A stretch of 48,588 nt of DNA from the NCBI GenBank assembly GCA_903873135.1, contig CAIQNH010000197.1, positions 1-48,588 of the forward strand, read 5' to 3'. A program made the position numbers and the translations under genes. The notes under the pieces are model-generated. The model was not told the DNA's origin, did no database searches, and worked only from the letters and a program-made list of their open reading frames with translations. Below, in pieces: positions 39,748 through 47,601 of the stretch (positions within the stretch are counted from its first letter, which is position 1; each line of letters opens with the position of its first letter). The DNA comes from an uncultured Actinomycetes bacterium (GTDB taxonomy: Bacteria > Actinomycetota > Acidimicrobiia > Acidimicrobiales > Microtrichaceae).

Positions 39748-40533
39748 CCGGGACCGCCGCGGGGACGACAGCCCGGCGGCCCCGTCCCCGAGCGCGGATC
39801 GCAGCGCCGGGGCCGTCGGTCGGTCCGCGGGGACCTCGGACAGGCAACGGTGGACGAGGCGTCGGCACGACTCGGGCAGGACCGCACCCGGAGCGGTCGC
39901 CCACCGGACCGTGGCGGCGGCCGACCAGACGTCGCCCGCCGGCCGGGGCCGCACGCCCCGCAGCCGCTCGGGTGGGGCCACGACCGGGGTCCTGGCCCGC
40001 TCGCCGACGTGCGCGTCGACGCCGCCGACGCCGAAGTCGACCAGGACGGGTCCCGCCCGCCCGAGGACCACGTTGGCCGGGCTGACGTCGCCGTGGACGA
40101 CGCCCACTCCGTGGGCGTCGGCGAGCGCAGCCGCGAGGGCCCGGAACACCTCGAGCGCCTCCGCTCCGTCGAGCGGCTCGGAAGCGCGTACCCGGTCGGC
40201 GAGCGTCGGGCCGACCACGAACGACGTGGCGATCCACACCCGGCCGTGGCGGTCCGCACCGCACGCACGGATCGACGCCACGGCGGGGTGACCGTCGAGC
40301 CGGGCCAGCGCCCGGGCCTCCCGCTCGACGCGCCCGAGGAGCGACGCCACGTCCACGGTGCCCTCGAGCACCTTGAGCGCCACGTGGTCACCACGTCGAC
40401 GATCCCGCACCAGCCACACCGTCGCGCTCCCGCCCCGGCCGAGCGGACGGACGGGGCGCAGGTGCGCCGGCAGGTCGACGGGCGGAGCGGGGAACGGGAC
40501 GGCACCGACAGCGGGACGGTCGTGGTCCACCAC
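39745..40533 (-). CDS. Serine/threonine protein kinase
   Basis: A 262-residue soluble Hanks-type kinase with no membrane helix. The glycine loop is LGRGGSATVW, the ATP-binding Lys54 is in VALKVL, and the catalytic loop is VVHGDVSPANVV (Asp149, Asn154) with HGD in place of HRD. The metal-binding motif is VDFG (Asp166), and APPERL replaces the APE motif. The helical C-lobe is short. The HGD motif makes it a non-RD kinase, so activation-loop phosphorylation may not be needed. The GTG at 40533 has TACCGT 6 nt upstream. The substrate is unknown. Confidence 0.87.
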   Translation of the reverse strand: MVDHDRPAVGAVPFPAPPVDLPAHLRPVRPLGRGGSATVWLVRDRRRGDHVALKVLEGTVDVASLLGRVEREARALARLDGHPAVASIRACGADRHGRVWIATSFVVGPTLADRVRASEPLDGAEALEVFRALAAALADAHGVGVVHGDVSPANVVLGRAGPVLVDFGVGGVDAHVGERARTPVVAPPERLRGVRPRPAGDVWSAAATVRWATAPGAVLPESCRRLVHRCLSEVPADRPTAPALRSALGDGAAGLSSPRRSR

Positions 40534-40539
40534 GGCGGC

Positions 40540-40545
40540 ACGGTA
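40540..40545 (-). promoter_or_regulatory. -10 element of kinase gene, leaderless
   Basis: TACCGT on the minus strand, 6 nt before the GTG at 40533. Confidence 0.5.
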
Positions 40546-40591
40546 CCGGCGGGTGTGGCCGTCGGCCCGGGGGCACCGGACCCGCCGCCGC

Positions 40592-40597
40592 TAGATT
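40592..40597 (+). promoter_or_regulatory. -10 element of Fur-family gene, leaderless
   Basis: TAGATT, 7 nt before the GTG at 40605. Confidence 0.55.
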
Positions 40598-40604
40598 CCC
40601 CGTC

Positions 40605-41051
40605 GTGCCGGCGGCCTCGATCCACGACCTCCACGAGGAGGTGGCGCGCCGGCTCTCGGCGCGGAACCTGCGGTACACGAGCGCCCGGCGGGCCCTGGTC
40701 GAGGTGCTCGCCGCAGCCGGGAGGCCGCTCACGCTGCCCCAGTTGCTCGACCTGGACCGATCGCTCGCCCAGTCGAGCGCCTACCGCAACCTGGCCGGGT
40801 TCACCGACGCCGGGGTGACCAACCGCATCTTCGTCGACGAGGAGCACTCGTACTTCGAGCTCGCCGAGGACCTGACGAGCCACCACCACCACGTGGTGTG
40901 CGACTCGTGCGGCCGGATCGACGACTTCACGGCACCCGGCTCGCTCGAGACCGAACTCCACCGGGCCCTCCACGAGGTGGGGTCGTCGACGGGGTTCGAG
41001 CTCACCACCCACCGGCTCGACCTGATCGGGCGCTGCGGCGACTGCCGCTGA
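40605..41051 (+). CDS. Fur family transcriptional regulator
   Basis: A 148-residue metal-dependent repressor. The N-terminal winged helix (LRYTSARRALVEVLAAAGRPLTLPQLL...SSAYRNLAGFTDAGV) is followed by the dimerisation domain with SHHHHVVCDSCGRIDDF and a second Cys pair at the C-terminus (GRCGDC), a structural zinc site of two CxxC motifs. The family covers Fur, Zur, PerR and Nur types; I cannot tell which metal is sensed. It is monocistronic and convergent with meaB. Confidence 0.9.
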   Translation: MPAASIHDLHEEVARRLSARNLRYTSARRALVEVLAAAGRPLTLPQLLDLDRSLAQSSAYRNLAGFTDAGVTNRIFVDEEHSYFELAEDLTSHHHHVVCDSCGRIDDFTAPGSLETELHRALHEVGSSTGFELTTHRLDLIGRCGDCR

Positions 41052-41081
41052 ACCCGCACCCCGGACCGGCGACGAACTGCG

Positions 41082-42032
41082 TCAGGCCGGCTGGCCCGAC
41101 GGCCCGGCGGCGCGCAGGACGGCGTCCGCCGCGCTCCAGGGATCGACCGAGCCGTCGGCCACGGCCAGCAGCTGCGCGTCCCACGCGTCGCCGCGACAGA
41201 GGACCTCGGCGCGCTCGGCGAGGCGGGCGGCGACCACCGCACGCAGCTCCTCCTCCGCGCGTCGGGCCCGGCGGCGACCGAGCTCGCCGCTGGCGAGCAG
41301 GTGGGCACGGTGCTCGACCAGCACCTCACGCAGCCGGTCGACGCCCCGTCCGGTCGTGGCGACGGTCTCGACCACGGGCGGGACCCAGTCCGCTGCGCCC
41401 CGCAGCGAGAGGACGGCGGTGAGGTCGCGCACCGCGTCCGCCGCGCCCGCCCGGTCGGCCTTGTTGACCACGAACACGTCGGCGATCTCGACCAGGCCGG
41501 CCTTGGCCGCCTGCACGGCGTCGCCCCAGCCGGGGTTGACCACCACGACGGTCGTGTCGGTGGCCGAGGCCACGTCGACCTCGACCTGCCCGACCCCGAC
41601 GGTCTCGACGACGACCCACCCGTAGCCGGCGGTGTCGAGGACCCGGGCGGCGTCGGGCACGGCGACCGCCAGTCCGCCCAGGTGGCCGCGGGTGGCCATG
41701 GAGCGGATGAACACCCCCTCGTCGAGCACGTGCTCGCCCATGCGGATCCGGTCGCCCAGGATCGCACCGCCCGTGAACGGCGAGGACGGGTCGACCGCCA
41801 GGACGGCCACCTCGGCGTCGTCCCCACGCAGCGAGCGGCACAGCGCGCTCGTCAGGGTGGACTTCCCGGCACCCGGCGCTCCGGTGATGCCGACCGTGGC
41901 CGCACGTCCCGACCGCGGGTGGACCACGGCGCTGACCGCCCGGGCCTCGTCCCCGCCGCGCTCGACCATCGACAGGAGGCGGGCGAGCGACGGCCGGTGG
42001 CCGCCGACGGCCCGGTCGAGCAGGTCCGCCAC
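41082..42032 (-). CDS. MeaB/ArgK-type G3E GTPase
   Basis: A 316-residue GTPase that chaperones the adenosylcobalamin-dependent methylmalonyl-CoA mutase. P-loop GAPGAGKST is at residues 51-59. VDPSSPFTGGAILGDRIRM and MATRGHLGGL are family hallmarks. The G3 region is ETVGVGQ and the base-specificity motif is NKAD. The C-terminal dimerisation helix contains EHRAHLL. The first canonical start is the GTG at 42032; an alternative CTG at 42065 would overlap the NifU-like stop. No mutase gene is in the window. Confidence 0.9.
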   Translation of the reverse strand: MADLLDRAVGGHRPSLARLLSMVERGGDEARAVSAVVHPRSGRAATVGITGAPGAGKSTLTSALCRSLRGDDAEVAVLAVDPSSPFTGGAILGDRIRMGEHVLDEGVFIRSMATRGHLGGLAVAVPDAARVLDTAGYGWVVVETVGVGQVEVDVASATDTTVVVVNPGWGDAVQAAKAGLVEIADVFVVNKADRAGAADAVRDLTAVLSLRGAADWVPPVVETVATTGRGVDRLREVLVEHRAHLLASGELGRRRARRAEEELRAVVAARLAERAEVLCRGDAWDAQLLAVADGSVDPWSAADAVLRAAGPSGQPA

Positions 42033-42061
42033 CGAGGCCGCGGTGACGGGCGTGCGCCGAC

Positions 42062-42322
42062 TCAGAGCGACACCGCCGTGCCCAGCTCGGCGTCCTCGTC
42101 GGGCTGGACGACGGCGGTGACCCCGGGGACCCGGTCCTTGACGATCCGCTCGACCCCCGCCTTCATGGTCACCGTCGACGCCGGGCAGCTCACGCAGGCG
42201 CCGCTCAGCTGCACCGTCACCACGCCGCTCTCCTCGTCGACCGTCAGCAACTCGATGTCGCCGCCGTCGGCCTGGATCGCCGGGCGGATGATCTCGATGA
42301 CGGCCTCGACCTCTGCGTACAC
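42062..42322 (-). CDS. NifU C-terminal domain (Fe-S scaffold) protein
   Basis: An 86-residue single NifU-like domain. VEAVIEIIRPAIQADGGDIELL is followed by the two cluster ligands Cys43 and Cys46 in GACVSCPAS, then VERIVKDRVPGV. Such short NfuA-type scaffolds carry Fe-S clusters to target proteins. The GTG at 42322 is the only canonical start in frame. The gene directly precedes meaB on the minus strand. Confidence 0.88.
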   Translation of the reverse strand: MYAEVEAVIEIIRPAIQADGGDIELLTVDEESGVVTVQLSGACVSCPASTVTMKAGVERIVKDRVPGVTAVVQPDEDAELGTAVSL

Positions 42323-42465
42323 GTCGCTGCGCTCCCACTCGCCGGGCTGGCCGGATGGTCCGGACCCGGGTGACCGTTCGGCCCCGGGACCGACCCGGGA
42401 CGCCTCTGGACGACCAGCCTACGGCCGCGGCTCACCCGGTGGGCAAGCACGGCGGGGCGTGACGC

Positions 42466-43770
42466 TCAGCCCGTGCGGATGTGGGCCCCGATCCCACCGA
42501 GCTGCTCCACCAGCCCGGCGTACCCCCGTTCGAGGTGCTCCGCACCCTCGATCCGGGTCTCGCCGTCCGCCCGCAGCGCGGCGACCACCAGTGCGGCACC
42601 GGCCCGGATGTCGGTGGCCGAGACCGTGGCCCCACGGAGCCGCTCCACCCCACGGACCACCAGGTGGTGGCCGTCGACGACGATGTCGGCCCCCATCACC
42701 CCGAGCTGCTCGACGTAGGCGAACCGGCCGGTCTGCACGTTCTCGGTGGCGTAGCTCGTCCCGGTCGCCGTCGCCAGCGCCGCCACCAGCATGGGGAGCT
42801 GGTCGGTCGCGAGTCCCGGGTAGGGCAGGGTCTGCAGGTTCGTGGGTGAGCGCCGTCCGACCGGTGCGCTGACCCACACCGCCCCCCGATCCGGGGCGAC
42901 CCGGGTCCCGGTGTCCCCCAGCCGTTCCACGACGACGTCCAGGTGGCGGTGGTCGGCGCCCCGCAGCCGGAGCTCGCCGCCGGCGACGGCCACGGCGGCG
43001 AGGTAGGTCGCCGCCTCGATCCGGTCGGGCACGACCGAGTGCTCCGCCGCCTGGAGCGTCCGGACCCCGGTGACCTCGATCCGCCGGCTGCCCGCACCCA
43101 GGACGTGGGCGCCCATGCGGTTCAACATGGCGGCCAGGTCGGCGATCTCGGGCTCCTGGGCGGCGTTGGAGATCGTGGTCCGACCGTCGGCGAGGACGGC
43201 CGCCATGAGCACGTTCTCGGTCGCGCCGACGCTCGGGTACGGGAGGCGGACGTCGCCACCGTGGAGCCGGCCACCGGGGACCTCACCGCGGACGACGGCA
43301 CCGTCGTACTCCCAGCGCGCCCCGAGGACCTCGAGGGCGTCGGTGTGCATGGTGATGGGCCGGGCACCCCTGCCGAAGTCGTCCCCACCGGGGGTCGGGA
43401 GCTCCACCTCCCCCTCTCGGGTGAGGAGCGGTCCGAGCAGCGCCGTGGAGGCGCGGATCGAGCCGACCAGCTCACGGGGACCGTCCGCTGTCAGGTCGGT
43501 CCGGACGCGGTCCGGCCGCGTGAGCACCAGCCGCCCGTCGGTCCCGGGACCGTCGACCTCGCAGCCGACGCTGCGCAGCAGCTCCGCCATCGTGTCGACG
43601 TCGTCGATCGCCGGGACGTTGCGCAGCGTGTGGACGTGGCCGCCGCCGGTCAGCAACGAGGCGGCCATCAACTTGAGCGCCGAGTTCTTGGCGCCACCGA
43701 TCTCCACCTCACCCGACAGACCCGTGGATGGATCGAGGGGCGTCACCACCAGCGTCGACACGGCGACCAC
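42466..43770 (-). CDS. murA: UDP-N-acetylglucosamine 1-carboxyvinyltransferase, Cys-to-Asp active site
   Basis: A 434-residue enzyme of the first committed step of peptidoglycan synthesis. GEVEIGGAKNSALKLMAASLL has Lys28-Asn29; RASTALLGPLL has Arg106; and ALVVAALRADGETRIEGAEHLERGYAGLVEQL closes the fold. The catalytic loop reads PGGDDFGRGARP, with Asp130 where E. coli MurA has Cys115: Asp130 is 24 residues after Arg106, the spacing between the corresponding E. coli residues. This is also the residue in mycobacterial and chlamydial MurA and predicts fosfomycin resistance. GTG 43770 and GTG 43761 are both possible starts. Confidence 0.93.
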   Translation of the reverse strand: MVAVSTLVVTPLDPSTGLSGEVEIGGAKNSALKLMAASLLTGGGHVHTLRNVPAIDDVDTMAELLRSVGCEVDGPGTDGRLVLTRPDRVRTDLTADGPRELVGSIRASTALLGPLLTREGEVELPTPGGDDFGRGARPITMHTDALEVLGARWEYDGAVVRGEVPGGRLHGGDVRLPYPSVGATENVLMAAVLADGRTTISNAAQEPEIADLAAMLNRMGAHVLGAGSRRIEVTGVRTLQAAEHSVVPDRIEAATYLAAVAVAGGELRLRGADHRHLDVVVERLGDTGTRVAPDRGAVWVSAPVGRRSPTNLQTLPYPGLATDQLPMLVAALATATGTSYATENVQTGRFAYVEQLGVMGADIVVDGHHLVVRGVERLRGATVSATDIRAGAALVVAALRADGETRIEGAEHLERGYAGLVEQLGGIGAHIRTG

Positions 43771-43778
43771 TCTGCCAC

Positions 43779-43788
43779 CCCCTAGGCT
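43779..43788. promoter_or_regulatory. Overlapping divergent -10 elements, murA and MFS gene
   Basis: CCCCTAGGCT reads TAGGCT on the plus strand (43783-43788) and TAGGGG on the minus strand (43779-43784), 8 nt before murA GTG 43770. The plus-strand transcript would have a 23-nt leader with a GGGGGG Shine-Dalgarno-like run. Confidence 0.4.
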
Positions 43789-43811
43789 CCCCGGGGAGCG
43801 ACAGGGGGGTC

Positions 43812-45350
43812 GTGGGCAGCACGAGACAGGTCACGACGCTCGGCGCCGACGAGCTCCGGCGGCGCCTCGAGGCCCGGGACGACCCGTTCGTCCGGGAGGC
43901 CACCGACGCCGAGCAGACGTCGGTCGACGACCTGGCCGCCGGCGGGACGATCGGGTTCACCGCCGTGGACGGACCGTTCGCCGACTACCACCGGGAGGTC
44001 CGCTGGTCACCGGCCGGCGGGGAGCACTTCGGGGTCGAGGAGTCGGCGTCGTGGCGACTCGGGTTCCCGTACTGGAGGTGGCTCTACGAGCCCCTGTTCC
44101 GCCGGAAGGCGCTCGACCCGGTGCCCGCGGGCACCCGACCCTGGTGGCTGTTCCCCGATCGACTCGGCCCGCACCAGGCGACGGTCGTGGCGACCATGGC
44201 GCTGTTCAACGTGGTGGGCGGGATCCTGTTCGGGATGCTGACGCAGGTGATGACCTTCGTCAGCGCGGATCTCGGCGACGGCTCCGCCGGTCAGCAGACC
44301 ACGGTGTTCGCCGCCGTCCGGATCGGGACGGCCCTCACCTTCGTGGCGCTCGCACTCACCGACAGGGTCGGACGCCGCCGCATCGCCCTGGCCTGCTGCT
44401 GGATCGCGGTGGGCGCCACCCTGGCCACGGCGGCCGCGCCGTCGCTCGTGGCGTTCACCGTGTTCCAGCTCCTCGCCCGGAACCTCTCCATCGCTGCACT
44501 GATCGCGATCGACACGATCGTCGTCGAGGAGCTGCCCAGCGGGTCGAGGGCGATGGCCGTCGGTCTCGGCACGCTGGCCTACGGCCTCGGCGCCGGCACC
44601 GCCGTGGTGGCGCTGCCGCTCGCCGACCTGGGCCCGGGCGGGTGGCGCCTCGTGTACGGCATCGGGCTGCTGGCGGTCCCGCTCATCCTGAGCGGCTCCC
44701 GGCACCTGCCCGAGAGCGGCCGGTTCCACGAGCACCGCGGGGCGGTCGAGGACGGGACCGCGCCACGCCGACGGATCCGGGGCTCACGGTTCGCGCTGCT
44801 CGCCGGCCTGTTCGTCCTGGTCAACGTCTTCGTCGCACCGGCCTCGCAGCTCCAGAACGACTACCTCCGCACCGAACAGGGCTTCAGCGGGGTGATGATC
44901 ACGTTGCTGGTGCTCACCACCAGCGTGCCGGCGGCGGTCGGCGTGATGGCCGGTGGGCGACTGGCCGACACCCGGAGCCGTCGGTGGACGATCATCGCCG
45001 GTCTCCTCGCGACCGCCACCTTCGGCGCCGTGTTCTACTCGCTGAGCGGCGTCCCCATGTGGGGCAGCGCCCTGTTCGCATCGGTGATCGGCGCGCTGGC
45101 CATCGCTCCCCTCGGGGTCCTCGGGGCGGAGCTGTTCCCCACCGGCCGTCGCGGCGGCGCCCGGGGAGCGCTCAACGTGGTGGCGGTCAGCGGATCGGTC
45201 ACGGGGCTGCTCGCCGCCGGAGCCCTCACCGACTCGCTCGGCTTCGGTCCCGCGTTCGCACTGCTGGCCGTCGGGCCCCTCGTCGCCGCGGCGCTCGCCC
45301 TCGCCGTGCCCGAGACGAGCGGACGGACACTCGAGCAGCTCAACGACTGA
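43812..45350 (+). CDS. MFS transporter, sugar-porter/metabolite-symporter type
   Basis: A 512-residue protein. The first 110 residues are soluble (LRRRLEARDDPFVREATDAEQ) and precede 12 hydrophobic segments. Motif A appears as DRVGRRRIALACCWIAV after helix 2 and the sugar-porter-like PESGRFHEH after helix 6; the ALPLADLGPGGWRLVYGIGLL and GAELFPTGRRGGARGALN segments also fit. The long soluble N-terminal extension is unusual and unassigned. The substrate is unknown. GTG 43812 was chosen for the promoter and the G-rich sequence just before it. Its 3' end overlaps the next gene by 11 nt. Confidence 0.85.
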   Translation: MGSTRQVTTLGADELRRRLEARDDPFVREATDAEQTSVDDLAAGGTIGFTAVDGPFADYHREVRWSPAGGEHFGVEESASWRLGFPYWRWLYEPLFRRKALDPVPAGTRPWWLFPDRLGPHQATVVATMALFNVVGGILFGMLTQVMTFVSADLGDGSAGQQTTVFAAVRIGTALTFVALALTDRVGRRRIALACCWIAVGATLATAAAPSLVAFTVFQLLARNLSIAALIAIDTIVVEELPSGSRAMAVGLGTLAYGLGAGTAVVALPLADLGPGGWRLVYGIGLLAVPLILSGSRHLPESGRFHEHRGAVEDGTAPRRRIRGSRFALLAGLFVLVNVFVAPASQLQNDYLRTEQGFSGVMITLLVLTTSVPAAVGVMAGGRLADTRSRRWTIIAGLLATATFGAVFYSLSGVPMWGSALFASVIGALAIAPLGVLGAELFPTGRRGGARGALNVVAVSGSVTGLLAAGALTDSLGFGPAFALLAVGPLVAAALALAVPETSGRTLEQLND

Positions 45351-45948
45351 CGGGCCCGAGCCAGTCCACCACGGCAGCGGCCACGGCGTCGTCGACCCGG
45401 GCGAGCTCGTGACGGGCGCCCGGGAGGGTGACCGAGGTGACCGGGCCCGCCACGAGGGCCTGGGCGGCCGCCAGTTCCTCGGGCGTCCCGAACGGGTCGC
45501 GGTCACCCGAGACGAACAGCGTGGGGACCCGGAGGTCGCCCAGGTGGTCGGTGCGGAGCCGGTCCGGTCGACCGGGAGGGTGCAGCGGGTAGGCCAGCAG
45601 GACGACACCGGCCACGCCCAGCGGCGGCTCGCCGTCGGCACCGGCTGCGACCATCGAGCAGATGCGGCCGCCCATCGACCGGCCTCCGACGACGACCTCC
45701 GACGGACCCACCCCGAGGCGGTCGCACCGGGCCGCCACCTCGGCCCGCACCGAGGCCATGAGGACCGGAGCCCGGTCCGGTGCCCGGCGTCCGGCCAGTC
45801 GGTACGGGAAGTCGACCCGCTCGACGACCCGGCCGCTCCCCTCGACGGCCTCGGCCAGGGCGACCAGGGACGGGTGGTCGGCGGCCGAGCCGGCGCCGGG
45901 CCACAGGAGCACGACCGCCGGGTGGCGGGGACGACGCCGGCGACCCAC
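45340..45948 (-). CDS. Alpha/beta hydrolase, KANL3/Tex30-like
   Basis: A 202-residue hydrolase. It begins with VVLLWPGAGSAADHPS and has nucleophile Ser91 in GGRSMGGRI, Asp149 or Asp151 in FVSGDRDPFG and His180 in LPGARHELAR. The compact, lidless architecture matches the dienelactone-hydrolase-like Tex30 group. The substrate is unknown. It starts with a GTG 5 nt after the J-domain protein stop, so it is probably cotranscribed, and it overlaps the MFS gene at its 3' end. Confidence 0.83.
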   Translation of the reverse strand: MGRRRRPRHPAVVLLWPGAGSAADHPSLVALAEAVEGSGRVVERVDFPYRLAGRRAPDRAPVLMASVRAEVAARCDRLGVGPSEVVVGGRSMGGRICSMVAAGADGEPPLGVAGVVLLAYPLHPPGRPDRLRTDHLGDLRVPTLFVSGDRDPFGTPEELAAAQALVAGPVTSVTLPGARHELARVDDAVAAAVVDWLGPVSR

Positions 45949-45953
45949 CGGGC

Positions 45954-46661
45954 TCAGCCCGAACCGAGCAGGATCCGCCGGGCCTCCGACAGCTCCGAGA
46001 TCCGCTCGGCGGCACCGCCCTCGCTGGCCCCGTGGTCCGGGTGGGCCTCGCGCAGCCGGTCCCGGAAGGCCCGCTGCACGTCACGCCGGCTCGGGATCGC
46101 CGCCGCCGAGCGCAGGTCGAGCACGCCGAGCGCCCAGGCCACCGGGTCCCGGAGCGCCTCGACCGAGAGGCCCGAGGACCGTCCCGACAGGTGGGCGACC
46201 AGACCCGGACCGGCTCCGGCGCCCCACCCGAGACCGGTGCGGACGGCGGAGAGGACCTGGTGACGGACCGACGGGGCGGACCGGCCTGCGGCGTAGACGG
46301 CGCAGAGCACGTGCTGCGCCGGTGTCCCCACGTCGAGGGCCAGGTCGAAGCGGAGCGCGCCGCGCTCGTCCGAGCGCAGGCTGTGCACGCACTGCTGCAG
46401 TCCGATCCGGTCCTCCTGGAGCCGGTGCCGGAGGCGGGGCTGCGAGATCCGTCGTCCCCGACCGAGCTCGGACAGCAGGCGTTGGGCATCGGTGGTGAAG
46501 TCCTCGTCGAGCCCCGGTCCGAACTCGGCGGCGATTCCGGCGAGCAGCAGTCCCCCGTAGCCGGGCGCCGGGTCCGTGGGGAGGTCGAGCCGGCCCAGCG
46601 CCACCCGTCTCGTCGGCGCCACGGGCCGGGAGAAGTAGGACTCGAGCTCCGCGAGGACCAC
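45954..46661 (-). CDS. Protein with C-terminal J domain (DnaJ-like)
   Basis: A 235-residue protein. The last 50 residues form a J domain: SRRDVQRAFRDRLREAHPDHGASEGGAAERISELSEARRILLG, with the essential HPD. The N-terminal 150 residues are unassigned and mildly hydrophobic (APGYGGLLLAGIAAEFGPG, GTPAQHVLCAVYAAGRS). A C-terminal J domain is opposite to DnaJ. It likely stimulates an Hsp70 for a specific client. The GTG at 46661 follows TACCCT by 5 nt, and it precedes the alpha/beta hydrolase. Confidence 0.75.
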   Translation of the reverse strand: MVLAELESYFSRPVAPTRRVALGRLDLPTDPAPGYGGLLLAGIAAEFGPGLDEDFTTDAQRLLSELGRGRRISQPRLRHRLQEDRIGLQQCVHSLRSDERGALRFDLALDVGTPAQHVLCAVYAAGRSAPSVRHQVLSAVRTGLGWGAGAGPGLVAHLSGRSSGLSVEALRDPVAWALGVLDLRSAAAIPSRRDVQRAFRDRLREAHPDHGASEGGAAERISELSEARRILLGSG

Positions 46662-46666
46662 GGCGC

Positions 46667-46672
46667 AGGGTA
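46667..46672 (-). promoter_or_regulatory. -10-like element of J-domain gene
   Basis: TACCCT on the minus strand, 5 nt before the GTG at 46661, slightly short of the usual spacing. Confidence 0.35.
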
Positions 46673-46720
46673 CCGCCGGGTCCCCGCACCGCCGCAGTCG
46701 GCGGGCGCCGGGGCGTCCGC

Positions 46721-47530
46721 TCAGACGTACCCGCCGACCACCTCGCGCAGCTCCTCCACCAGCTCGACCAGCTCCTCGTCCGCCGGCGCGTCCTCGCCCG
46801 TGGCGTGCAGGGCGTCGCGCACCTCGCTCACGAGTCCGACGAACGACCGCCACTCGACCGACGAGAACCCGAACGGGGCCGCGAGCAGCTCGACCTGGGC
46901 ACCGGCCTCGTCGAGCGCGAGCACCGCCCGGGGGTCCTGCGGGTCGCGGGCGAGCCTGGTCGCCGCTGCGTGGACCCGGTCGAGCACCCGGTGGACCACC
47001 AGTCCGTCGTCGGCCGAGATCACCTCGTCGGACTCCTCGGGGTCGGGGAGGGCCTCGAGGATCGCCTCGACCTCCTCCTCGTGCTCCTCGTAGACGACGA
47101 GGTCGCCCGACTCGTCCCACTCGTAGGGGAGCTCGGCCGCCGTCAGGGCGTCGGCCAGGGTCGTCTGGAAGGCGACCGGCCAGGAGCCGACCTCGTAGAC
47201 CACCCGGGGTGCGGTCGCAGCGAGCGAGGGGGTGGCGACCGCCTGCACCTCGTCGACGAGCCCGTCGACGAACTCGGCGTCACCGGCGTGGACCGTGAGC
47301 GTCGTGCCCTGCCACACGTGCTCGACGCCCTCGGTGTCGAGCAGCGAGGCGAGCAGCGCCCGGGACTCCCCCGCCCACGGTGCGCAGTCGAACTCCACCC
47401 GGTCCTCCCCCAGCCGACGCCGGAGACGCTCGTCGGTGGTCGGATCGGCGGCCTCGCCACCCTCGCCCTCCGGCGGGTCCCCGTCGTCGAGGTCGTCCGG
47501 ATCCGGCTCGCGGCGGGGGTCGTCGTCCAC
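46721..47530 (-). CDS. Hypothetical acidic protein with two similar domains
   Basis: A 269-residue protein, not recognised. The first 35 residues are very acidic and Pro-rich. Two segments of about 50 residues look like tandem copies: [21 protein letters not shown]...[15 protein letters not shown] and [21 protein letters not shown]...[16 protein letters not shown], each with a Trp, a helical stretch, a second Trp and a L-x-V strand. A helical C-terminal domain of about 90 residues follows. The GTG at 47530 is chosen because GAGACT lies 6 nt upstream. It is divergent from glpX. Confidence 0.7.
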   Translation of the reverse strand: MDDDPRREPDPDDLDDGDPPEGEGGEAADPTTDERLRRRLGEDRVEFDCAPWAGESRALLASLLDTEGVEHVWQGTTLTVHAGDAEFVDGLVDEVQAVATPSLAATAPRVVYEVGSWPVAFQTTLADALTAAELPYEWDESGDLVVYEEHEEEVEAILEALPDPEESDEVISADDGLVVHRVLDRVHAAATRLARDPQDPRAVLALDEAGAQVELLAAPFGFSSVEWRSFVGLVSEVRDALHATGEDAPADEELVELVEELREVVGGYV

Positions 47531-47536
47531 CTCGCC

Positions 47537-47542
47537 AGTCTC
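47537..47542 (-). promoter_or_regulatory. -10-like element of acidic hypothetical gene
   Basis: GAGACT on the minus strand, 6 nt before GTG 47530. It lacks the initial T and is weak. Confidence 0.25.
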
Positions 47543-47588
47543 GCGCCCGGGGACCACCCCGGGGACGGTCCCCGGGGGCACCCACCGC

Positions 47589-47594
47589 TAGAGT
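47589..47594 (+). promoter_or_regulatory. -10 element of glpX, leaderless
   Basis: TAGAGT, 7 nt before the ATG at 47602. Confidence 0.55.
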
Positions 47595-47601
47595 CCCGCC
47601 C

